The notes under the pieces were generated by a model. It worked only from the letters and a program-made list of their open reading frames with translations. It did not search any database and was not told where the DNA came from. DNA of 64,000 nt from Peptoniphilus sp. ING2-D1G. Its GTDB lineage: Bacteria; Bacillota; Clostridia; Tissierellales; Peptoniphilaceae. A program made the position numbers and the translations under genes. Location: the NCBI GenBank assembly GCA_000952975.1, contig LM997412.1, forward strand, positions 372,001 to 436,000, read 5' to 3'. Shown here in pieces: positions 45,078 to 55,271 of this stretch. Within the stretch, counting starts at the first letter, position 1. Each line of letters starts with the position of its first letter.

Positions 45078-45491
45078 ATGCCTACAATTAATCAATTAGT
45101 AAGAAACAGCAGAAAGAAAATCAAATCTAAATCTAAATCACCGGCACTTGATGTGAATTACGATGCTTTGAAAAAGGAAGAGACAGAAGTCAACTCTCCA
45201 CAAAAAAGAGGAGTTTGCGTTGCCGTTAGAACTGTTACTCCTAAGAAGCCGAATTCAGCTCTTAGAAAAGTAGCCAGAGTTCGTCTTACAAACGGACATG
45301 AAGTCATGGCTTATATTCCGGGAATAGGACACAATTTACAAGAACATAGTGTTGTTTTAATTCGTGGAGGAAGAGTAAAGGATCTTCCCGGAGTTAGATA
45401 TCACATCATCAGAGGAACACTTGACACTTCAGGAGTAGACAGCAGAAGACAAGCTAGATCTAAATACGGTACAAAGAAACCGAAGAAATAA
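45078..45491 (+). CDS. rpsL: 30S ribosomal protein S12
   Basis: Decoding-centre protein of 137 residues. [20 protein letters not shown] and [14 protein letters not shown] are intact; the two lysines at the classic streptomycin-resistance positions (in PKKPNS and RVKDLPG) are unchanged, which predicts sensitivity at this target. AGGAGGTG precedes the ATG. Confidence 0.97.
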   Translation: MPTINQLVRNSRKKIKSKSKSPALDVNYDALKKEETEVNSPQKRGVCVAVRTVTPKKPNSALRKVARVRLTNGHEVMAYIPGIGHNLQEHSVVLIRGGRVKDLPGVRYHIIRGTLDTSGVDSRRQARSKYGTKKPKK

Positions 45492-45581
45492 TTTGATTTA
45501 TATTCTTATATATAGATTTTTGGCTTTTACGGAATTAACCGAGTACCAATGAATCGACTATATAGTTAAGGAGGGAAGATT

Positions 45582-46052
45582 ATGCCAAGAAAAGGACATA
45601 TTCAAAAAAGGGAAGTTATGGCCGATCCCAAGTATGATAATGTCGTCATAACAAAGCTTATAAATAATATAATGCTTGACGGCAAAAAAGGTACAGCGCA
45701 AAGAATAGTTTATGGAGCTTTTGATTTCATAGAAGAATCAACAGGAGCAGATGCGATAGAAGTATTTGAAAAGGCACTTAACAATGTAATGCCTGTACTT
45801 GAAGTAAAGGGAAGAAGAATCGGAGGCGCAACCTATCAAGTTCCTATGGAAGTTAGACCGGAAAGACGTCAAACTTTAGGGCTTAGATGGATTGTAAAAT
45901 ATGCCAGAGCAAGAGGCGAAAAAACAATGACAGAAAGACTTGCTAAAGAAATCCTCGATGCTTCTAACAGCTTGGGCGGCAGTGTGAAGAGAAAAGAAGA
46001 AATGCATAGGACAGCAGAAGCTAATAAAGCCTTTGCTCACTATAGATGGTAA
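45582..46052 (+). CDS. rpsG: 30S ribosomal protein S7
   Basis: Primary 16S rRNA-binding protein that nucleates the 30S head, 156 residues. Segments [28 protein letters not shown] and the C-terminal [12 protein letters not shown] are those of S7. AAGGAGGG 7 bp before the ATG; 90 bp after rpsL and 15 bp before fusA. Confidence 0.97.
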   Translation: MPRKGHIQKREVMADPKYDNVVITKLINNIMLDGKKGTAQRIVYGAFDFIEESTGADAIEVFEKALNNVMPVLEVKGRRIGGATYQVPMEVRPERRQTLGLRWIVKYARARGEKTMTERLAKEILDASNSLGGSVKRKEEMHRTAEANKAFAHYRW

Positions 46053-46067
46053 AAGGAGGATAGCCGA

Positions 46068-48149
46068 ATGGCTCGTGAAATACCATTAGAGAAAGTTAGA
46101 AACATAGGTATTATGGCCCATATAGACGCAGGTAAAACCACTACCACTGAGCGTATTTTGTACTACACCGGTAAAATCCATAAAATCGGTGAAACTCACG
46201 AAGGTGCAGCGCAAATGGATTGGATGGATCAAGAGCAAGAAAGAGGAATAACGATCACCTCAGCTGCTACTACTGCATATTGGAAAGGCTATAGATTTAA
46301 TATTATAGACACTCCGGGACACGTTGACTTCACAGTGGAAGTAGAAAGATCTCTTAGGGTTCTTGACGGCACAGTTGCATTATTTGACGCCAAAAGCGGT
46401 GTTGAACCCCAATCTGAAACGGTTTGGAGACAAGCGGACAAATACGGAGTTCCCAGAATTGCACATATAAACAAGATGGATGTTACAGGAGCTGATTTTT
46501 TCAGATCGGTTGAAACCATAGCTAAGAAACTCCAAGGCAATCCCGTTCCTATTCAAGTCCCCATGGGAGCTGAAGAAAACTTCGTAGGAATGATAGATCT
46601 TGTGGAAATGGTTGCCGAAGTTTATAAAAATAAAGAAGGCACAGAAATAGAGATCGGCGAAATACCTGAAGAATATCTTGAAATCGCTCAAAAAGAAAGA
46701 GAAGAAATGATTGAAAAGGTAGCTGAATTTGATGAAGATTTGATGATGGCTTATCTGGAAGGAGAAGAAATCAAAAATGAAGATATCAAAAGAGCTATCA
46801 GAAAGGGAACATTAGCTGTAAAGATGACACCTGTTACATGCGGTTCCTCTTATAAAAATAAAGGAGTTCAACTACTTCTTGATGCAATTGTGGATTATCT
46901 TCCATCACCGTTGGACATTCCTGCAATAAAAGGGATAAAAATGGAAGATGAAACAGTGGAAATTGAAAGACACCCATCAGATGATGAACCACTTTCAGCA
47001 CTTGCATTTAAAATAGTAACAGACCCCTTCGTGGGTAAACTTGCTTACTTCAGAGTTTACTCGGGAACTTTGAAATCAGGATCTTATGTTCTGAACTCTA
47101 CAAAGAAAAAGAGAGAAAGAATAGGTCGTATTTTGTTGATGCATGCTAATAAACGTCAAGAAATTGAAGAGGTTTATGCAGGAGAAATAGCTGCGGCTGT
47201 AGGTCTTAAGGATACCACAACGGGAGATACGCTATGTGATGAAAAGGATCCTGTAATTCTGGAAAAAATGGAATTCCCCGAACCTGTAATATCAGTTGCA
47301 ATAGAACCTAAAACCAAGGCATCACAAGATAAAATGGCAATTGCCCTTCAAAAGCTTGCTGAAGAAGATCCAACTTTCAGAACTTATACAGACGAAGAAA
47401 CAGGACAAACCATAATAGCGGGCATGGGAGAATTGCACCTTGATATAATTGTTGACAGAATGCTAAGAGAATTCAAAGTAGAGGCAAACATAGGTAATCC
47501 GCAAGTATCTTATAGAGAATCAATCACCAAACCTGCAGAAGGCGAAGGCAAGTATGTACGTCAATCAGGAGGTCGTGGACAATACGGTCATGCGAAGATA
47601 AAAGTTGAACCGCTTAAACCGGGCGAAGGTTTCGTATTTGAAAATGCCATCGTCGGAGGAGCGATTCCAAAAGAATTTATTGGACCTACACAACAAGGTA
47701 TTGAAGAAGCGATGAAATCAGGTATACTTGGTGGATATGAAGTACTTGATGTAAAAGTAACACTTTATGACGGATCATTCCACGATGTCGACTCTTCAGA
47801 AATGGCATTTAAAATTGCCGGTTCAATGGCACTTAGAGATGCTTTTTCTAAGGCGGACCCCGTACTTCTTGAACCTACAATGAAGGTTGAAATTACTACT
47901 CCGGAAGAATACATGGGAGATGTAATCGGAGATATAAACTCAAGAAGAGGAAGAATGGAAGGCATGGAATTAGTAGGAAATGCCCAAATAGTAACATGTT
48001 ATGTTCCTCTTGCAGAAATGTTCGGATATGCAACCGCACTCCGTTCAAACACTCAAGGTAGAGCGACATACTCAATGCAATTTGATCACTATGAACAAGT
48101 GCCTAACTCAATAAGAGATGAAGTACTTGAAGGAAAAAATAAAAACTAA
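46068..48149 (+). CDS. fusA: Elongation factor G
   Basis: Translocation GTPase of 693 residues, the normal length. G domain: [34 protein letters not shown] and NKMD. Domains II-V follow, including [27 protein letters not shown] and [28 protein letters not shown] precedes the ATG. In the str operon between rpsG and tuf. Confidence 0.97.
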   Translation: MAREIPLEKVRNIGIMAHIDAGKTTTTERILYYTGKIHKIGETHEGAAQMDWMDQEQERGITITSAATTAYWKGYRFNIIDTPGHVDFTVEVERSLRVLDGTVALFDAKSGVEPQSETVWRQADKYGVPRIAHINKMDVTGADFFRSVETIAKKLQGNPVPIQVPMGAEENFVGMIDLVEMVAEVYKNKEGTEIEIGEIPEEYLEIAQKEREEMIEKVAEFDEDLMMAYLEGEEIKNEDIKRAIRKGTLAVKMTPVTCGSSYKNKGVQLLLDAIVDYLPSPLDIPAIKGIKMEDETVEIERHPSDDEPLSALAFKIVTDPFVGKLAYFRVYSGTLKSGSYVLNSTKKKRERIGRILLMHANKRQEIEEVYAGEIAAAVGLKDTTTGDTLCDEKDPVILEKMEFPEPVISVAIEPKTKASQDKMAIALQKLAEEDPTFRTYTDEETGQTIIAGMGELHLDIIVDRMLREFKVEANIGNPQVSYRESITKPAEGEGKYVRQSGGRGQYGHAKIKVEPLKPGEGFVFENAIVGGAIPKEFIGPTQQGIEEAMKSGILGGYEVLDVKVTLYDGSFHDVDSSEMAFKIAGSMALRDAFSKADPVLLEPTMKVEITTPEEYMGDVIGDINSRRGRMEGMELVGNAQIVTCYVPLAEMFGYATALRSNTQGRATYSMQFDHYEQVPNSIRDEVLEGKNKN

Positions 48150-48166
48150 TTCTTAGGAGGATTATA

Positions 48167-49357
48167 ATGGCAAAAGCTAAATTTGAAAGAACCAAACCCC
48201 ACGTAAACATAGGTACAATAGGACACGTAGACCACGGAAAAACAACACTGACAGCAGCAATAACCCTTGTAATGAACAAAAGATACGGCGGAGGAGAATT
48301 CGTAGACTACGCCCACATAGACAAAGCCCCGGAAGAAAGAGAAAGAGGAATCACCATCTCAACCTCACACGTAGAATACGAAACACCAAACAGACACTAC
48401 GCCCACGTAGACTGCCCGGGACACGCCGACTACGTAAAGAACATGATAACAGGCGCAGCACAAATGGACGGAGCAATCCTTGTAGTATCAGCAGCAGACG
48501 GACCAATGCCCCAAACAAGAGAACACATACTATTAGCAAGACAAGTAGGCGTACCCCAAATAGTAGTATTCCTAAACAAAGAAGACCAAGTAGATGACGA
48601 AGAACTAATCGAATTAGTAGAAATGGAAGTAAGAGACCTACTATCAGAATACGACTTTGACGGAGACAACACCCCAATCGTAGTAGGAAGCGCCCTAAAA
48701 GCCTTAGAAGACCCGGACGGAGAATGGGGAGACAAAATAGTAAAACTGATGGAAGAAGTAGACGCCTACATTCCCGAACCGGTAAGAGACGTAGACCATC
48801 CCTTCCTAATGCCCGTAGAAGACATCTTCTCAATCACAGGAAGAGGAACAGTAGCAACAGGAAGAATCGAAAGAGGCACAGTAAAAGTAGGCGACAACGT
48901 AGAAGTAGTAGGCCTAACAGACGAAAAAAGAACAGTAGTAGTAACCGGAGTAGAAATGTTTAAAAAACAATTAGACGACGCAAGAGCCGGAGACAACATC
49001 GGAGCCCTACTAAGAGGAGTACAAAGAAGCGAAATCGAAAGAGGGCAAGTCTTAGCAGCCCCCAACTCAATAAAACCCCACACAAAATTCCAAGCAGAAG
49101 TATACGTACTGACAAAAGAAGAAGGCGGAAGACACACCCCATTTTTCAACGGTTATAGACCACAATTCTACTTCAGAACAACAGACGTAACAGGCGACAT
49201 CCAACTCCCCGAAGGAGTAGAAATGGTAATGCCCGGAGACAACGCAACCTTCACAGTAGACCTGATCACACCCATAGCAATGGACGAAGGCTTAAGATTT
49301 GCAATAAGAGAAGGCGGAAGAACAGTAGCATCAGGAGTAGTAACAAAATTACTATAA
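48167..49357 (+). CDS. tuf: Elongation factor Tu
   Basis: Delivers aminoacyl-tRNA to the ribosome; 396 residues. Motifs [29 protein letters not shown] and [11 protein letters not shown]; domains II and III are complete to the final VVTKLL. Its base use differs strongly from fusA and the rest of the window: codons end almost only in A or C (GAC, AAC, TAC, CAC, GTA, ACA), with T-ending codons rare except at the 5' end and near 49141-49160. It ends the str operon. Confidence 0.98.
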   Translation: MAKAKFERTKPHVNIGTIGHVDHGKTTLTAAITLVMNKRYGGGEFVDYAHIDKAPEERERGITISTSHVEYETPNRHYAHVDCPGHADYVKNMITGAAQMDGAILVVSAADGPMPQTREHILLARQVGVPQIVVFLNKEDQVDDEELIELVEMEVRDLLSEYDFDGDNTPIVVGSALKALEDPDGEWGDKIVKLMEEVDAYIPEPVRDVDHPFLMPVEDIFSITGRGTVATGRIERGTVKVGDNVEVVGLTDEKRTVVVTGVEMFKKQLDDARAGDNIGALLRGVQRSEIERGQVLAAPNSIKPHTKFQAEVYVLTKEEGGRHTPFFNGYRPQFYFRTTDVTGDIQLPEGVEMVMPGDNATFTVDLITPIAMDEGLRFAIREGGRTVASGVVTKLL

Positions 49358-49370
49358 TAATAGAAAGACT

Positions 49371-49399
49371 AAAAGACACCTATAGGGGTGTCTTTTTTT
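49371..49399 (+). terminator. Terminator of the str operon
   Basis: AAAAGACACC-TATA-GGGGTGTCTTTT followed by further T's, 14 bp after the tuf stop codon. Confidence 0.92.
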
Positions 49400-49489
49400 A
49401 TTTAAAAATTCAAGGGATATTAGATGATTCTATTGAAGCGGCTATTGCTTGTGTAAAAGTGTATGTAACAAAAGATGGGAGGTAATATT

Positions 49490-50476
49490 TTGAATATAAG
49501 TGTTGAAAAAACAAAAGATATGTACAGGACTATGCTGAAAATTCGAAAATTTGAAACCAGAGCAAAGGATTTGTTTGCTGAAGGAAAAATTCAAGGTTTC
49601 GTTCATTTGTACATAGGCGAAGAAGCTGTTGCTACAGGTGCTTGTGCGAATTTAAATCCGGACGACTACATTACTTCTACCCACAGAGGACACGGACATA
49701 TTATTGCAAAGGGTGGAGACATGAAATATATGATGGCGGAACTTTTTGGCCGCGAAACTGGATATTGCAAAGGCAAAGGTGGCTCCATGCATATTGCTGA
49801 TGCTACAAAGGGAATTCTCGGAGCTAACGGAATTGTCGGAGCTGGACAAAATATAGCAGTAGGAGCTGGAACAGCAATTAAATACAAGGGAACAGATCAG
49901 GTCTGCGTATGCTTTTTTGGGGATGCTTCCACTAACCAAAGTACTTTTCATGAGGCGTTAAACTTAGCAAGTATTTGGAAACTACCTGTAATATTTGTAT
50001 GTGAAAATAATGGTTACGGTATTTCTGTAAGTCAAAAGAGACACCAAGCAATAACTGATATTTCCATAAGAGCTAAATCCTATAATATGCCCGGTATTAC
50101 AGTTGATGGAAACGATGTATTTGCTGTTTATGAAGCAGTAAAAGAAGCTGTATCCAGTGCCAGAAAAGGTCATGGTCCAAGCTTGATCGAGTGTAAAACT
50201 TATAGACAAAGAGGACACTTTGAAGGAGATATGACTGTATATAGAAGCGATGAGGAATTAGAATTTTGGATTAAGAAAGATCCTATTCCAAGAATGGAAA
50301 AATATCTTTTAGAAAATAATATTTTTACTGATGAAGAAATAGAAGAAGAAAATAAGATTGTCGATGAGATGATAAAAGAGGCTGAAGAATTTGCAAATAA
50401 TACTCCTTTCCCTAAAGAGGAGTCGGCACTTGAAGATGTTTATACCGATCTTGTAGAGGAGAGAAGAATAAGATGA
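49490..50476 (+). CDS. acoA: Acetoin dehydrogenase E1 component, alpha subunit
   Basis: Thiamine diphosphate-dependent E1-alpha subunit, 328 residues. Typical AcoA/PdhA segments: KIQGFVHLYIGEEAVATG, STHRGHGHIIAKG, GKGGSMHIAD and the TPP motif from GDAST to ENNGYGIS. The ATG at 49475 is followed directly by GGGAGG, which is the ribosome-binding site for the TTG at 49490, so TTG is chosen. Overlaps acoB by 4 bp (ATGA). The acoX neighbour favours acetoin over pyruvate as substrate; this is inferred from gene order. Confidence 0.9.
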   Translation: MNISVEKTKDMYRTMLKIRKFETRAKDLFAEGKIQGFVHLYIGEEAVATGACANLNPDDYITSTHRGHGHIIAKGGDMKYMMAELFGRETGYCKGKGGSMHIADATKGILGANGIVGAGQNIAVGAGTAIKYKGTDQVCVCFFGDASTNQSTFHEALNLASIWKLPVIFVCENNGYGISVSQKRHQAITDISIRAKSYNMPGITVDGNDVFAVYEAVKEAVSSARKGHGPSLIECKTYRQRGHFEGDMTVYRSDEELEFWIKKDPIPRMEKYLLENNIFTDEEIEEENKIVDEMIKEAEEFANNTPFPKEESALEDVYTDLVEERRIR

Positions 50477-51447
50477 AAAAAATGACATATGCAGAAGCTA
50501 TTAGGGCGGCAATGAGTCAAAGAATGAGAGAAAATGAAAATGTATTTCTTTTCGGGGAAGATGTAGGCCTTTTTGGAGGATGTTTTGGTGTATCTGCAGG
50601 AATGTTTGAAGAATTTGGAGAAAAAAGAGTAAGAGATACGCCGATTTCTGAAGGTGCCATTATCGGAACAGCGGTTGGATCGGCAGCATGCGGACTAAGA
50701 CCTATTGCAGAGTTAATGTTTATTGATTTTCTAACAGTAGCTATGGATCAGTTGGTAAATCAAGCAGCTAAGATGAGGTATATGTTTGGTGGAAAAATTT
50801 CTCTTCCCATGGTAGTGAGAATGCCGGCAGGTGCCGGAGGGATGGGAGGAGCAGCTCAACACTCTCAAACTTTAGATGCTTGGCTAACTCATGTTCCGGG
50901 TCTTAAGGTTATTTATCCATCCAATGCACAGGATGCTTACGGTTTGATGCTTTCAGCGATAGATGATGATAATCCCGTTATTTTTATAGAAAATAAGGTA
51001 TTATATTCTGTAAAAAGCGATGTAGAAGATGAGGTAAAACCTATTCCCATAGGCAAGGCTAAGATTTGTAGAGAGGGTTCAGATGTGACTATTATATCCT
51101 ATGGTCGTCAGATCTTAGATGCTCAAAAGGCGGCTGAAGAATTAGCTGAAGAAGGAATAGAAGCCGAAATCTTAGATTTAAGAAGTTTATATCCTTTAGA
51201 TAAAGAAAGTATTTTTAAATCTGTTGAAAAGACCAATAAAGTTGTTTTAGTCAGTGAAGAGGCAAAAAGAGGTGCATATATGGGAGATATTGCATCTATA
51301 ATTGCAGAAGAATGCTTCTTTGATTTAGATGGTCCAATTAAGAGAATAGGCGCTTTAAATACACCTATTCCATTTTCCGCCGTTTTAGAAAATTATGTAT
51401 TGCCAAATGAAAGAGATATAGTACTTGCGGTAAAATCCTTATTTTAA
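50473..51447 (+). CDS. acoB: Acetoin dehydrogenase E1 component, beta subunit
   Basis: E1-beta subunit of 324 residues, forming an alpha2-beta2 tetramer with AcoA. Segments: YAEAIRAAMSQRM, FLFGEDVGLFGG, DTPISEGAIIG, MPAGAGGMGGAAQHSQTLDAW, KVIYPSNAQDAYGLM and VLDLRSLYPLD-like EILDLRSLYPLDKE. Followed, 8 bp after its stop codon, by a strong hairpin that separates it from acoX. Confidence 0.92.
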   Translation: MKKMTYAEAIRAAMSQRMRENENVFLFGEDVGLFGGCFGVSAGMFEEFGEKRVRDTPISEGAIIGTAVGSAACGLRPIAELMFIDFLTVAMDQLVNQAAKMRYMFGGKISLPMVVRMPAGAGGMGGAAQHSQTLDAWLTHVPGLKVIYPSNAQDAYGLMLSAIDDDNPVIFIENKVLYSVKSDVEDEVKPIPIGKAKICREGSDVTIISYGRQILDAQKAAEELAEEGIEAEILDLRSLYPLDKESIFKSVEKTNKVVLVSEEAKRGAYMGDIASIIAEECFFDLDGPIKRIGALNTPIPFSAVLENYVLPNERDIVLAVKSLF

Positions 51448-51455
51448 TTAAATTG

Positions 51456-51492
51456 AAAAGGCATACATATATTAATATATGTATGCCTTTTT
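51456..51492 (+). terminator. Internal hairpin terminator after acoB
   Basis: AAAAGGCATACATATAT pairs with ATATATGTATGCCTTTT around a short centre and is followed by more T's. It has the form of an intrinsic terminator inside the aco gene cluster, so read-through may set the level of the distal genes. AGGAGG for acoX follows within 10 bp. Confidence 0.82.
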
Positions 51493-51507
51493 AAAATAGG
51501 AGGAATA

Positions 51508-52503
51508 ATGAAATCTATAGGAATAATAGCTAATCCGGCTTCAGGTAAAGATATTCGAAAATTAGTTTCACATGCTACAGTAATTGATAACAATGAAAAA
51601 ATTAATATTGTAAAGAGAATTATATTAGGAGCTCAGGCTTTGGGGATTGAAAAAGTATATATAATGCCGGATTTTTATAATATTGGATATGTTGTAGAGG
51701 AACAATTAAAACTAATAGGAGAACTTAAGTGTGAACTTGAGATTATTGATATAAAACAAACTGATAGCATAAAAGACAGCCAAGAAGCTACAAAATATAT
51801 GAGCGAAGTTGGAGTAGGATGTATTTTAGTATTAGGTGGAGATGGAACTAATCGAGCTGTGGCCAAAGTGATTGATGATGTTCCTATTATATCTATTTCA
51901 ACAGGAACCAACAATGTTTATCCGGAAATGTTAGAAGGTACAGTAGCAGGAATTGCTGCAGCCGCTTTGTTATCTGAAAAGTTCAATTCAGATAAATTCA
52001 TACATAAGGATAAGAGAATTGAAATTTATAAAGAAGGTGAACTTGTTGATATTGCCCTTGTAGATGCAGCTATATCCACTGAAAATGTAATTGGTTCAAA
52101 GGCAATTTGGAACCATAGGAATATAGAAAAGGTCATAGTTTCAAGAGCTCATCCCGATTCTATAGGGTTTTCAGCAATTGTAGGCTGTAAGAAAGTTATA
52201 GAAGTTACTGATGATTTTGGTGCAGTTGTCGATTTGAATTCAGTAGGATCGAAAATATATGCTCCAATTGCAGCAGGAGTAGTTACAGAGATAATAGTTT
52301 CTGAACCTCGTATTTTAAAATTGGATGAAGATTACCATTATAAAACTAACTACAAGGGAACCATCGCCTTAGATGGAGAAAGGGAAATACAATTTTTTGA
52401 AAATCAAGAGTTTGTGTTTAGAATTACAAGAAATGGACCAAGAAGAGTAGATGTAAAGAAAATTTTAGAAAATGCACAAAAAAACAATTTTTTTAATGTT
52501 TAA
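51508..52503 (+). CDS. acoX: AcoX-like ATP-NAD kinase fold protein
   Basis: A 331-residue protein of the NAD kinase/diacylglycerol kinase-like superfamily found in acetoin operons. IIANPASGKDIRKLVSHA at the N-terminus and GGDGTNR in ILVLGGDGTNRAVAK are the superfamily nucleotide-binding elements, and ISTGTNNVYPEMLEGTVAG is typical of AcoX. Its reaction is not established in most hosts. AGGAGG 6 bp before the ATG. Its presence is the main reason to call this operon acetoin-specific. Confidence 0.88.
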   Translation: MKSIGIIANPASGKDIRKLVSHATVIDNNEKINIVKRIILGAQALGIEKVYIMPDFYNIGYVVEEQLKLIGELKCELEIIDIKQTDSIKDSQEATKYMSEVGVGCILVLGGDGTNRAVAKVIDDVPIISISTGTNNVYPEMLEGTVAGIAAAALLSEKFNSDKFIHKDKRIEIYKEGELVDIALVDAAISTENVIGSKAIWNHRNIEKVIVSRAHPDSIGFSAIVGCKKVIEVTDDFGAVVDLNSVGSKIYAPIAAGVVTEIIVSEPRILKLDEDYHYKTNYKGTIALDGEREIQFFENQEFVFRITRNGPRRVDVKKILENAQKNNFFNV

Positions 52504-52513
52504 GGAGGTATAA

Positions 52514-53815
52514 ATGGGAAATTTTATCGTTATGCCTAAGATGGGCCTTACAATGAAAGAGGGAAATATTTCTAACTGGAGAAAAAAGGAAGGAGAAGAA
52601 ATAAAAAAAGGAGAAGTCATTTTTGATGTGGAAACAGATAAGTTAACAAACGAATTTGAATCTACAATTTCCGGAATACTAAGAAAAATTATAGTATCTG
52701 AAGGCAGTGCTCCTGTAATGGCTCCTGTTGCTATTGTATCCGATACAGCAGATGAAGATATCAGTGATTTATTAAAACAGGCAGGGGGAGAAAAACAAGA
52801 ACAAATTACTGAAAAGCCAAAGGAAGCGGCAGAAGAAAAAGAAGCGGATAAACCGATTAAAGCCAGAGTTAAAGCATCTCCTAAGGCCAGAAAAACTGCA
52901 ATGGAGCTTGGAGTTGATATTAATTTAATAGAAGGAACCGGACCATCTAATTCTATAACAGTAGATGACGTCAAAAGATATAAACAGGATATAAAACAGG
53001 AAAAGAAGGCTTCACCTACGGCAAAAGTCATAGCAGATAAATTAGGCGTAGATATTAATGACATAGAAAAAGATTCCAGAATTATGAAGAAAGATGTTTT
53101 AGATTATAAGAAAACTTTAGAGTTGGAGAAATATGCAGAGCCTAAAGAAGAAAGAAAAAAAATGACCAACATGAGAAAGATTATAGGAAAGAGAATACTG
53201 GAAAGCAAAAATATTTCTCCATCTGTAAGTTATAATATCAAGGTAGATGTTTCTGCACTTAAAAAATACAGAGAAGATGTCAAGGATATAGTTAAAGTTT
53301 CATATAATGATATTTTAGTTAAAATTTTAAGTAAACTGCTAATCGATTTCCCCTTGCTAAATGCCAGCATCGAAGAAGATCAGATTATTACAAGAAACTA
53401 TGTAAACATGGGAGTGGCGGTTGCATTACCCGAGGGTTTAATAGTTCCTGTGGTAAAATATGCTAATAAAAAAGGATTAAAAGAAATTTCACAAGAAATT
53501 AAAGAATTGTCAAAAAAGGCAAGAAATAATGAGTTAAGCCCGGATGATTTAAAAGGCGGAACATTTACTATAAGCAATATAGGCATGTATGGAGTGGATT
53601 CATTTACCCCTATTATAAATCAACCTGAATTAGCCATTTTAGGTGTAAATGCCGTCAAAGATGAAGTTGTTGTAGAAAATGGAAATATTGTGATAAAACC
53701 GATGTTAAATTTGAGTTTAACAGCAGATCATAGGGCGATTGACGGAGCGGTTGCTGCAGAATTTTTATCTACCCTGAAGAAGTATATAGAAAATCCTGCC
53801 CTGATGTTATTATAA
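52514..53815 (+). CDS. acoC: E2 dihydrolipoamide acyltransferase with two subunit-binding domains
   Basis: Core acyltransferase of 433 residues. Residues 1-78 form a lipoyl domain, lipoylated at K43 in VETDKLTNEFE. Two peripheral subunit-binding-type domains follow instead of the usual one: ASPKARKTAMELGVDI...GTGPSNSITVDDV (121-153) and ASPTAKVIADKLGVDI...SRIMKKDV (167-194). The second lacks the GTG-x-GR loop. The catalytic domain (about 215-433) has the HRAIDG active-site motif. Charged linkers separate the domains. Strong AAGGAGG. Confidence 0.9.
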   Translation: MGNFIVMPKMGLTMKEGNISNWRKKEGEEIKKGEVIFDVETDKLTNEFESTISGILRKIIVSEGSAPVMAPVAIVSDTADEDISDLLKQAGGEKQEQITEKPKEAAEEKEADKPIKARVKASPKARKTAMELGVDINLIEGTGPSNSITVDDVKRYKQDIKQEKKASPTAKVIADKLGVDINDIEKDSRIMKKDVLDYKKTLELEKYAEPKEERKKMTNMRKIIGKRILESKNISPSVSYNIKVDVSALKKYREDVKDIVKVSYNDILVKILSKLLIDFPLLNASIEEDQIITRNYVNMGVAVALPEGLIVPVVKYANKKGLKEISQEIKELSKKARNNELSPDDLKGGTFTISNIGMYGVDSFTPIINQPELAILGVNAVKDEVVVENGNIVIKPMLNLSLTADHRAIDGAVAAEFLSTLKKYIENPALMLL

Positions 53816-53836
53816 ATTTTAATTGGAGGTGAAAGG

Positions 53837-55228
53837 ATGAAAATAGTCATTATTGGCGGAGGCCCCGCCGGTTATGTAGCAGCTATCAGAGCTGCTCAAT
53901 TAGGAGCGGAAGTAAGCCTGATAGAAAAGGATAAACTCGGCGGAACTTGCTTAAATAGGGGTTGTGTGCCCACAAAATTTCTTCTGCGCACAGCTGAAGA
54001 GTTTGATAATGCAAATGAAAACTTTGAACAAATGGGAATTAAGGTTTCAGATGTAAAATTAGATTGGGGAAAAGTTCAAGAAAGAAAAGAAGCGGCAGTA
54101 AAACAATTAGTCAGCGGAGTTGATTTTTTATTAAAAAGCAATAAAGTAGAAAAAATATACGGTAAAGCCAAGTTCAAATCAAAAAATGAAATACTTGTAG
54201 AAGGAAAAGATGGGGAGATAATTGTCTATTTTGATTATGCTATTATAGCAACAGGCTCAAAAACATCTCTTATCAATATAGAAGGGGCAAACTTACCGGG
54301 CGTTATAACCAGCGATGAAGTATTATCTCTTGAACAAGTTCCTAAGAGCATGGTAATTATCGGTGGAGGGTTTATAGGCACAGAAATAGCAAGTATTTAT
54401 TCCAGACTTGGCTGTAAAATAACAATTGTAGAAATGCTACCAAATATCATTGCCAATATGGATAAGGATATCGTAGAACCTCTAAAAGAAGAAATGGGAC
54501 AAAAGGGTGTAGATATCTTTGTAAATACAAAAGTTCAGTCAATTGCAAAATCAGGAGAAACTTTACAGGTAAATATAAAAAACGAAAATCAAGAAGATAT
54601 GGTTATATCGGCGGAAAAAGTCTTAATGGCCGTGGGAAGAAAGCCTGTTGTTGAGGACTTAAATTTAGATGAACTCAACATAAAAGTAGAAAGAGGAAGA
54701 ATAATTGTAGATGAAAAATACAGGACTAATGTAGAAACTATATATGCAGTAGGTGATTGCATAGGGAAAACTATGCTTGCTCACGTAGCATCAGCTCAGG
54801 GAATAGCTGCCGTAGAAAATATTATAAAAAATAAATCGGAAATTGATTTTAGAACAATAACTCATTGTGTATATACAAAACCTGAATTGGCAAGTGTAGG
54901 ATTGACGGAAGCTCAGGCAAAAGAACAGGGATATAATATTTTAGTAGGGACAGCTCCGATGTATGTAAACTCAAAAGCGTTGATAGAATCACAGACAGAA
55001 GGCTTATGCAAGTATATAGCGGATAAAGCCACAGGTGAAATTTTGGGTCTTCATATTGCCGGACCTCAAGCTACGGAGTTTATTGTAGAAGGGGCTCTTG
55101 CCATTAGACTTGAGGCAACAGTAGATGAAATTATATCCACTATTCATGCACACCCAACGGTTTCAGAAATTTTAAGTGAGGCTGCAAGTGCAATATATGG
55201 AGAGTCTATAAATATGCCGAAGGCATGA
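53837..55228 (+). CDS. lpd: Dihydrolipoamide dehydrogenase (E3)
   Basis: FAD disulfide oxidoreductase of 463 residues that reoxidises the lipoyl group and passes electrons to NAD+. FAD fold GGGPAGYVAAIRAAQ, redox-active disulfide GGTCLNRGCVPTKF, NAD fold GGGFIGTEIAS, second FAD motif VGDCIGKTMLAHVASAQG and the catalytic base region HAHPTVSE at the C-terminus. 21 bp after acoC. No lipoyl domain is fused to it. Confidence 0.95.
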   Translation: MKIVIIGGGPAGYVAAIRAAQLGAEVSLIEKDKLGGTCLNRGCVPTKFLLRTAEEFDNANENFEQMGIKVSDVKLDWGKVQERKEAAVKQLVSGVDFLLKSNKVEKIYGKAKFKSKNEILVEGKDGEIIVYFDYAIIATGSKTSLINIEGANLPGVITSDEVLSLEQVPKSMVIIGGGFIGTEIASIYSRLGCKITIVEMLPNIIANMDKDIVEPLKEEMGQKGVDIFVNTKVQSIAKSGETLQVNIKNENQEDMVISAEKVLMAVGRKPVVEDLNLDELNIKVERGRIIVDEKYRTNVETIYAVGDCIGKTMLAHVASAQGIAAVENIIKNKSEIDFRTITHCVYTKPELASVGLTEAQAKEQGYNILVGTAPMYVNSKALIESQTEGLCKYIADKATGEILGLHIAGPQATEFIVEGALAIRLEATVDEIISTIHAHPTVSEILSEAASAIYGESINMPKA

Positions 55229-55271
55229 GAAATTGCTTAGAAAAAAGTGACTTATTGGGAGATTTTTATAT

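Noticed and set aside
48351..48833. 160-codon minus-strand frame inside tuf
   Set aside because: It is a shadow of the A/C-ending codons of tuf; the product is a Leu/Arg-rich low-complexity string with no family resemblance.
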